From Heterotrichella gracilis (taxonomy: Eukaryota; Sar; Xanthophyceae; Tribonematales; Xanthonemataceae), in the NCBI GenBank assembly GCA_032358255.1, contig JAULBX010028902.1, positions 1 to 25,604 of the forward strand: a DNA stretch of 25,604 nt, read 5' to 3'. This document shows, piece after piece, positions 18,908 to 25,604 of the stretch; position 1 is the first letter of the stretch, and each line of letters opens with the position of its first letter. The notes beneath the pieces were generated by a model. It saw only the letters and a program-made list of their open reading frames with translations, made no database searches and was not told the origin of the DNA. The position numbers and the translations under genes are program-made.

Positions 18908-20615
18908 ATCTACCCTTGGTCATGTTGTCAATGTTGTAAGCGAATAACACTGTAAATCATTGTTTTAAGCAACTTCAATGTCAGCAATTGTATGCCTGTT
19001 GATTCCACAGCTGCAACACGCAGTCATGTCAAGCAGGGCCATTAACAATGCTCGACAGGACAAGTTACAGGGTTCATTCAAAGAAGCAACTCGAGCCAGC
19101 ATTGTGCCTGTGCTTTGCAGCTCACATGCGTCACATATGCAGGCAACTTCAAGTTGTAAACCGAACACCGTGAGCCATCAAACAGCCATATCCCCTTGCC
19201 ATGCACCAGGCGCAAAATCCCAAAATTAAGGTAAAACCCCTTGTGGGTTGGTCCTGGACCAACAGGAGCTTGCTAATCACCCGCCCGATGCGATAAATCT
19301 GAAACAGGCCGTCACATCCTGGACCAACCACCCCCACTCTGCACCCACCAAAACGATCACCCATAAACACACGAAAACCCCAAGCCCTTCTTGGCTTGCC
19401 ACCGAAAACCCTGCCGTCAATCACCACCCGCAGGCCGCCTGTCCCAAAACCACAGGCACCCCGTCCACCCCTACCCACCACGCCATGCGCGGTTGCAACA
19501 GCTGTGGAAAGCAACAAAACTGCTCCCCCCTCCCTCCCCCGCCTTCAGAAAACCACGGCGCACACCGCTTTGGACACGCCAACGGAGAAAAAGGGTGCCC
19601 GCCACATGTGTGCCGCCTGCCACTAGAGAGTCGCATGTCCCTACCTGCCTCCCGATATGCCAGACCTCCGGCCGAGGCCGAAAAAGCCCCTTACCCCACA
19701 CTGCATGGTGGCCCAAGCACCCCGCCAGCGTGGCGCCAACCCTGCCACGGCACCAAAACCCTAAACCATGTACCACCCCGGGCTGCACTCATGCGCTCCG
19801 CCACTCGACCCAAAAAAGGAGCGATGCGCGCATGCCCCCAACTGCATGCCGGACCCTGTATGGCAAGCAACTGGTTCTGATACCCCTCCAAAACCAGGGG
19901 GGGAAATTCCACCTACAATGTCCCTGCACATTCTGGGTAAGCACATGCGCCTGTTTGCCCCAAAACCCTAGACAGCACCTGTGTAACCTTACACCGTGCC
20001 CAATTGGCCCTCGTTCGTTCACCATTCCCCAACACAAACCGCACCCAGGCGTGCCTGCGCTTGTACGTCATTCATTTTGGGCTGTCCTTGTCCCTTGCAG
20101 CTAAAGGTACTGCCACATGTCAAAGCCCCATTGGTTCTAACCACCAAAAGGTGCGTGCGGCACTGGCCAAACAAAAAGGCCCTGAAAAAGAGGGGCATAA
20201 TCTGGATCTTCTCATTGCGCAGGGGCCCGTGCGGCTGGGAGCAAAAGGGCCCCAGCCACACACACTTATTTGGACCCCAAAGCGCCCACCTCCCCTCCGC
20301 CCCCACCCCCCGTTGCGCAACAAGCATTCAAGCCACGAGTCACTCGACGGCGTCATCAGGCTACCAGCTAGAAAAGCAGCAGACCCGCCGGCGCACCCCC
20401 ATGATGCACCCCCCTCAGTGTAGGGTTTAGGGTTAGCCCTGTGCGGCATGGAGGGGCACGGATTGGCACTGCTGCGGCACAAAAGAAAAAACGACTCTAC
20501 TCCCCCGTTGCGGTCACTGCCCCGCCCAACCCCCAACCCCCTTGCCCGCTCCGAGCACCCAACCCACCACCTGCTGGGATCACCCAGGGTGCATCACATC
20601 CCCAACCATCACCGC
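18908..20615. other. Region without a supported gene
   Basis: Several long open frames overlap on both strands (for example + 19248-19880, + 19391-20104, + 19996-20430, - 20019-20327), but none has a recognisable domain, and their length follows from C-rich, stop-poor sequence. The distal part is probably the 3' UTR of the RNA-binding-protein gene, whose stop is at 20616. CCCTAAA motifs are few here. A dispersed repeat or an old mobile element is possible. Confidence 0.45.
19989..19993 (-). promoter_or_regulatory. Candidate TGTAA polyadenylation signal of the RRM gene
   Basis: The first minus-strand TGTAA I can see downstream of the stop at 20616, implying a 3' UTR of roughly 620 nt. One pentamer is weak evidence. 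Confidence 0.25.
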
Positions 20616-23600
20616 TCATCCCAGCGCCGCCGCCTGGCCCTGGTCGAGCCCAATCTGCACGCCAATTGCGCCCGGGTCGCCCCCAGCGCTGTGCGCCAAA
20701 TGCTGCGGCGCCACCTGGTGATGCCCGATGTAGCCGCCCCCCGCGGCGCCCCCCTGCTGCAGCATGGGGTGGGCGCCGGGCCCCGGGTTGGACCCCGAAA
20801 GGGCCGCGCCCGCGCCGCTGAGGTTGGCTGCAAGGTTGCCGAGGCCGCCGCCCGAGTTTGAGCCGCCGCTGCCGTTGCCTGCGCGTACCGCGTAGCCGAA
20901 GTTGGCGCCCTGGGTGGGCTGGTAGCCGGCCTGCGCCTGGTGCTGCTGCTGGCCCGCGGGCACTGCGATGGCTGCGGGTGGGGTGGGGGGTTGGGGTGAG
21001 AAGGGTGCCGGCGTGCAGGCGAGGCTTATGGGTGAGTGGTGCAAGCTGCGGCTGCGGTTGTGCGCACGCATGTCTGCCAAATGCGGGTTTGTGCAGGCCC
21101 AGGGTCCAGGGTATGAGGCAATTGAAGCGAATTATGAATAACCCATGCTCATGCTGCCCTGCTGCACCATGCCCTCCAGCATACCACTTGTGCGCGAACT
21201 TTGTGAACAACGTGCGTTATTCCCACAACTAGACGCTGTCCCCGCGCCCGCTACCATGCCGTCCCCAAGGCCTAAACCCTTGGTTCTACCCCCGGCCCCC
21301 TCACCTGGCGAGCCAAAGCCCTTGTACCACGCCGCGGGGCTGATGCTGCCCTGCTGGGGCTGCACCATGCCGGCGCCGATCCCGCCCCAGGGGTTCTGTG
21401 GCTCAAACCCCCGCAGCGCCTGCTGGTGCTGCTGCAGCATGTGCTGCTGCATCATGAAGTGCTGCTGCATGAGGAGTTGGTGCTGCTGCGCGGCGGTGTA
21501 GTCGTGGGGGGCCATCACGTGCGGCTGGGCCTGCGGGCAGGGTGGGTGGGTGGGTGGGTGGGGGTGTGGGAGTGTGCCACGTGGCGCCCATGTGCGCGGG
21601 GTGCCCACGATGGGATGTGTGTGTGGGGGTGATGATGTGAGCTAGTGGTGCAGGCTCCGTGCCACATGCAGTGTGTGATGAGCATTTTGAGCCTTCCCAT
21701 GTTGCGCAGCGTGCTTGGTGTGGCCCTTTTCCAACAGGGCCATGGCAACCCTAAACCCTAAGCCCTACACCAGGGTTCTCCGGCAGCGCTGTGGCTGTGC
21801 ACCGTGACCGTCGGTGGTGCCGCTTTGGAGGAGAGCTCTGCCGCAGCAACCCTGAACCCTGGTTGCTTTGCATTCCTTTCCTCGCCCAACTTTAAGCCCT
21901 AGGGTTGCTGGGGTGGGGCTGTGGGGCTGCACCGCACATTTGCTAAACCCTACCCCTTGGCTGTGCCTCACCTTTGCCTGGTCCTGCGGCGGGGACTGGG
22001 GCTCCTCAAACGAGGTGCGCTGGCTGGTGGTGTGGCTGGTGGCAACCGCCTCCCCCGCCGCCCTGGTGGGCGCCGCGTAGGGCAGGCACTCGATGTAGCG
22101 CGACCCCATCATGCTGCGGTGGCGCTGCTCGCGCGCGCGGTCCGCCTCCTGCGCGCTCTCAAACTGCACAAAGGCAACCCCTGCGAGGCCGGGGGTTGGG
22201 GCTTAGGGATACGGGGTTAAGCCTGGGAGGGTTTGGGTTTGGGGCTTAGGGTTTTGGCGGAGCAGGGCAGGGTGCCTGGGCCTTGGTGGTTTTGGTAGGG
22301 TTTCATGCAGGGTGTTGGTAGGGTTGACGCAGCCCAGGGCCCAGGCGTGGGTTGCAGTGTGTTTGGTAAGATACCTGGTTAGTGTCACGAGTTCCAGACA
22401 GGGTGGGCAGCAGCCACCCTTGCACGAACTTACCCTACCCCAAACCCTACACCGGGGCAACCGCCACCCTTGCACTCGCTTACCCTACCCTAAACCCTAC
22501 ACCAGGGCAGCAGCCACCCTTGCCCCAACTTGCGCCACCCAGCTGCCTTCCAGGCCTTGTCTGCATCCGCACGCTCGTGCCATGGTGTTACCTGAGTTGG
22601 TACTAACTACATTGGTAGGGTAACCGGCAAGGGTAGTTGGTAGGGTATCCGGCGAGGGTGTGTGCGCACCTGTGCCGGTGACGTTGCCGGTGCGGTCTGG
22701 CTTGGTGAGCAGCTGCACGTCCTTGGAGTCGATCCCAAACCCTGTGGGAAGCACATATGAGCTAAGTACAGCGGGCTCAGGGCAGCCGTGGCGCAGCCAC
22801 TGCCCAGCCTATGCCATGGTGGCTACTGGACTGCTGAGCTAAGCAGAAACTGGTTGCTTGAAACCCAATTCCTCGCACACCCAGCGCCACAGAACACCCC
22901 AGCACATGGGTTTTGAACTCAGGGAGCCCCAGAAGGTTTGGCGGTGACATGTCACCGCCCTGACAATGCATGGGGCATGAGTGCTGACCTTGGAAGAAGT
23001 CTGTGATTTCGTCAATCCCGGCGCTGTAGGGCAGCCCCCGCAGCTTGAGGGTGGAGCCGTCGACGGTGGCAGCCGGGCCGGTGGAGGGGATCTGCGCGTG
23101 GGCGGGCTTCCGCCTCTCCGCCTGGCCCAAGTAGTACCCGTTTTGCTGGATGGCCTGCAGCATGTCGCCCTTGGAGGAGTGGAAGAGCTCGATGTAGCGG
23201 GGCCCCATCTTCTCCTTGTGCTTTGCCATCGCCTCCTGCTGGGCCTCCTCGGTTAGGAGCTCGATGTAGGCCTCCCCCGTGGGCCTGCCGTCTGGGTTGC
23301 AGGTGAACACCACCCCGTCTTCGCCCTTGACCACCTCGATGCCATCGAAGAACTTGAGCACTTCCTCGGCAGTGGCGCTGAAGGGCAGGCCTCTCATGCG
23401 CACCACGAAGCCCTTGAGCTTCAAATCGGGGCCCAGGACCTTCTTTGAGTTGAGGTCGCTCTCAAGGGCCTCGAAGATCCTGGGAGCAAAAGAGCACGTC
23501 AGCAATGGGGGTTAACAGTCAATTCACGTGACGGCCCAAACGGGCAATCAGGGCACTGATGGCACGATGCTGGCACCAGGACGAGGGGAAACAGAAGCAG

Positions 23601-23922
23601 AATACTCACTCGATGTAGCGCTGTCCCATGTGCTTGCAGTTGCGGGCCTTGACGGCATTGGCAGCCTCCGTCTCGTTGGAAAACTGCACATAGGCCTCCC
23701 CAGTGGCACGGCCTGCGATGGGGGTCGAGAAACTTGAGAATGCGAGGCTGATTGTGGGCTGTAAACCACGTCCTTGGGGAGGGCCGTACCGTTCCGCCTG
23801 CAGACGTGGATGTGCACTACAGTGAAGCCGTTGAAGAACTCCTTAATGTCATCATCGGTCGCTTGGAAGGGCAGGCCCCGCAGCCTCGCCACCGCACTCC
23901 CAGTTGCCTGTTCCTCAGCCAT
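20616..23922 (-). CDS. hnRNP H/F-ESRP-like protein with three RRMs
   Basis: Seven exons: 23922-23790, 23712-23610, 23479-22989, 22741-22670, 22180-21972, 21530-21305, 20971-20616. All phases agree, giving 529 residues and TGA. The start ATG has a good context (ACAATGG). RRM1, about 11-79, begins VARLRGLPFQAT..DIKEFF and contains GEAYVQF. RRM2, about 104-178, has VVRMRGLPFSAT and GEAYIEL. RRM3, about 222-300, has LKLRGLPYSAG..EITDFF and GVAFVQF, each module ending (M)GxRYIE. The [RK]LRGLP[FY]-A motif and GRYIE endings are diagnostic of the quasi-RRMs of hnRNP H/F, GRSF1 and ESRP/Fusilli, which bind G-rich RNA and regulate splicing. The tail has a Gln/Met-rich, prion-like segment (QQHFMMQQHMLQQHQQ) and a Gly/Asn/Ser-rich end. 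Probably nuclear; function by family, not shown here. Confidence 0.9.
21132..21185 (-). repeat. Relic copy of part of exon 6 in intron 6 of the RRM gene
   Basis: On the minus strand, ggcatggtgcagcagggcag and catgagcatggg encode GMVQQGSMSMG, close to GMVQPQQGSIS in exon 6. The short frame ends TAA. It is not needed in the phase-consistent model, which splices exon 6 to the acceptor at 20972. Confidence 0.6.
21540..21570. repeat. GGGT simple repeat in intron 5 of the RRM gene
   Basis: About seven gggt units next to the exon 6 acceptor. On the transcript strand this is a CCCA/CACC pyrimidine-rich tract, which probably serves as the polypyrimidine tract. Confidence 0.8.
22411..22540 (-). repeat. 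50-bp tandem repeat with donor-like sites in intron 4
   Basis: About 2.5 copies with exact 50-bp spacing (starts at 22411, 22461, 22511), each with ccaccctt(g), a ttaccctacc stretch and an aaaccctacacc stretch. On the transcript strand each unit contains gtaag(t/c) followed by a G-rich tail, which looks like a decoy donor. The source exon edge could not be identified. Confidence 0.75.
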
Positions 23923-25071
23923 TGTAACTGGATATCCCGCCCAACCTTCAAAGGTTCAACTGCATCCAGGCCTGCGGATGCTGCTGCGGCGGAAATAGAG
24001 CTCAACAGCCGCTTTGCTGTGTGGGAACTTGGGCGCTGATCCCCTGATCGAATGACCCCCCAGGATGAACCCCCCGACAAAGTTTTTGACAACCGATTGC
24101 AGCTGCTCCACCCGGAAAACCCCCACAGAGTGTAATTGCCTGTCACATGCGCTGCCTGCACGCTCAAGTAGGCCGACCCTCGTCAAGATAGTTCGGGTGT
24201 CGGAAGCCCTTGACGATACCTTCAAACGGAAAGCGAAGGAAAGTGCAGGCAAAAGGCAGCGCGGCGGGCGGCTGCCCTCCCCGCTAAAATTTGCATAAAA
24301 CTCACGATGTATTTTTGCAAAACAGCCCTTTGAACTTCAGCCCATAAAACCCACAAGGGCAACGTCTTCGAAAAGTCAACACCTTCACCTCACTCCTTGC
24401 CTAGATCTCGCAACCCAAAAATCGCAGCACTTCGCTTACGAGTTTACCGTCCCTGCCGACTGGGTCCACCCAACCCATACGTATCTTTCAACACGTTTAT
24501 TGATACGATAGATTCACACTTGCCTTGTCGGAGGTCGTGGGTTCGGTTGCCCGCTTGAGTGGCGTGCCAGGATGGGGCGGGGTGGGGCGGCGGTGGATGC
24601 GGGCAAGGGGGAGGGGGCGGAGCTCATCGCAGCGCCTGGCCAGCACCCAGATGCAAACAGACAGGTAGTGTGAACAAACGTGTGTGCTTGTTGGTGGGTT
24701 CCAGGTTGTGAAGTGCTGTGTGTAACACCTCAGTGGACGAGCTTCTGCACCCACAGTCACCATGGAATACAGCCTGGTGTTAAGTGGGCGTCCTTTACCA
24801 TCCTCTATATGCATGCACCATCCTCTATATGCATGCATTGGTCCACTGTGCGATTACACAGTACTCCCGCTATTTGACGTGGCTCAGTCACAGGAACTTG
24901 GCAGTGGTGGCGGGTTATTGCAACACTACCTGTGAAGAGTCTAGAATTCCCGGGGTTTGACTCTTCCTCATGCTTGCTCCAAACAATGGTAGTTAATTTC
25001 TACTTACATGCACTCCAGCGATACAGCCAATACCCTGTACAATCCCCTTAGCCCGCGCCGTAACACTGCAG
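23923..25071. other. Upstream region of the RRM gene, no supported gene
   Basis: This should hold the promoter and 5' UTR of the RRM gene, but I see no clear TATA box or initiator. Open frames such as - 24497-24838 and + 24065-24298 have no recognisable domain. A 20-bp exact tandem repeat is at 24798-24837. TTTAGGG motifs are essentially absent here, in contrast to the gene bodies. Confidence 0.5.
24798..24837. repeat. Two exact 20-bp tandem copies
   Basis: ccatcctctatatgcatgca is repeated twice without change, with ATGCAT palindromes. A recent slippage duplication or a pair of binding sites is possible; no neighbour proves either. Confidence 0.85.
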
Positions 25072-25441
25072 GGGGGCAAGGCCTTGGTGGCTGCTGACCG
25101 GGCAGTCCACCAAGGGGCAGGGCAGGACGCGGGGCAGAACCAGGCGCCACCTGCAGAGGCAGATTCCAACGCACGTGAGGGAGGGCCCTCTGAGGTAAGC
25201 CCAATCTACAGTGCTTAGGGTTTAGGGTTATGCATCAGATTTGGGTTTAGGGCCTCATAATTCACAGGAAGGAGACCCGTTACAGGTGAGCACAATCTAC
25301 TTTGCTCAGGGTATAGTGTTTCAGGTCATGCACGAGGTCAGGGTTTAGTACCTCACCACCACTTGCATGGGATCACTGTCCCTGCACTATGCGCATGCAT
25401 TTCATGCCTCCACAGCCCAAACCGGTTTCCCCTCTTTGGAG
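25072..25441 (+). CDS. Possible internal exons of a gene running off the right end
   Basis: Candidate exons 25072-25194, 25268-25285 and 25416-25441 have good sites (CTGCAG before; GAG followed by GTAAGC; CACAG/CAG followed by GTGAGC; CCACAG/GGAG followed by GTGTTC) and compatible phases. They encode a hydrophilic linker-like sequence (GGKALVAADRAVHQ..., GGPSE, EGDPLQ, PKPVSPLW). The first two donors are followed by near-identical sequence (caatctac, then cagggt or ttaggg), so this intron start also appears duplicated. No domain is recognisable, no start or stop is visible, and strand is uncertain. Confidence 0.3.
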
Positions 25442-25604
25442 GTGTTCTTACTTAAACAGTGCACTTAATTAAATGTTCAGTATAACAAGGAAGTTATCTA
25501 CAGTGGGAGCCACTCAACTGAGTAAGTTTTTTCAGCTGTCTCAGGTCCCCGTGTCGTGCTGTACACACCTGTACCTATCAGGGCCTGCTTACGTGGCTAA
25601 TTTG

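Noticed and set aside
19248..19880. 210-codon + strand open frame as a gene
   Set aside because: No domain, no splice-site support, overlaps another long frame, and composition is C-rich with few stops in several frames.
20497..21210. 237-codon minus-strand open frame as a separate gene
   Set aside because: It is the wrong frame of the RRM gene's last exon; the phase-consistent frame is the one ending at 20616.
20858..21232. 124-codon + strand frame
   Set aside because: Antisense shadow of exon 7 and intron 6 of the RRM gene.
24497..24838. 113-codon minus-strand frame as a gene
   Set aside because: No recognisable content or clear splice context; the 20-bp tandem repeat lies inside it. A terminal exon cannot be excluded but is unsupported.
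1..25604. Chromosome end or subtelomere, because of many TTTAGGG motifs
   Set aside because: The motifs are short, occur in both orientations, and sit inside introns of phase-consistent genes; there is no long terminal array.

Overview
The window looks like nuclear DNA of a green alga, most likely a chlamydomonadalean and possibly Haematococcus-like. The reasons are GC-rich exons split by many short spliceosomal introns, cysteine- and (S/A)P(n)-rich cell-wall-type proteins, and TTTAGGG (plant-type telomere) motifs scattered through the introns. The genus is inference from style; no marker gene is present.

Layout: (1) 1-627 is an intron or upstream sequence. (2) 628-15062 (+) is one large gene whose 5' end lies outside the window. 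I could join 26 exons with matching phases at every junction, giving 1,359 visible codons and a TAG stop. It encodes at least four related beta-rich modules separated by Pro-rich linkers, followed by a long cysteine-rich repeat region, so it is probably a secreted or extracellular-matrix protein. (3) 15063-16604 is the convergent intergenic space and contains a perfect 10-bp-stem hairpin. (4) 16605-about 18907 (-) is a protein-kinase-like gene with HGDLRPEN and DFG motifs. (5) 18908-20615 has no convincing gene; its distal part is probably the 3' UTR of the next gene plus repeats. (6) 20616-23922 (-) is a complete seven-exon gene of 529 codons for an hnRNP H/F-ESRP-like RNA-binding protein with three RRMs and a Gln/Met- and Gly-rich tail. 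(7) 23923-25071 is intergenic, and from 25072 there is a possible (+) gene fragment with two very short exons.

The most striking feature is not a gene but the introns. In the large gene most introns carry one to four degraded tandem copies of the adjoining exon edge together with its splice site, and runs of TTTAGGG/CCCTAAA lie between the copies. The same pattern occurs in the other two main genes and in the 3' fragment. In the large gene the G-rich strand tends to follow donors, while the C-rich strand, which contains branch-point-like CTAAAC/CTAAC, tends to precede acceptors. This points to intron growth by repeated exon-edge duplication linked to telomere-type repeats.

The genes show no obvious functional link: a wall-type protein, a kinase-like protein and a probable splicing regulator.
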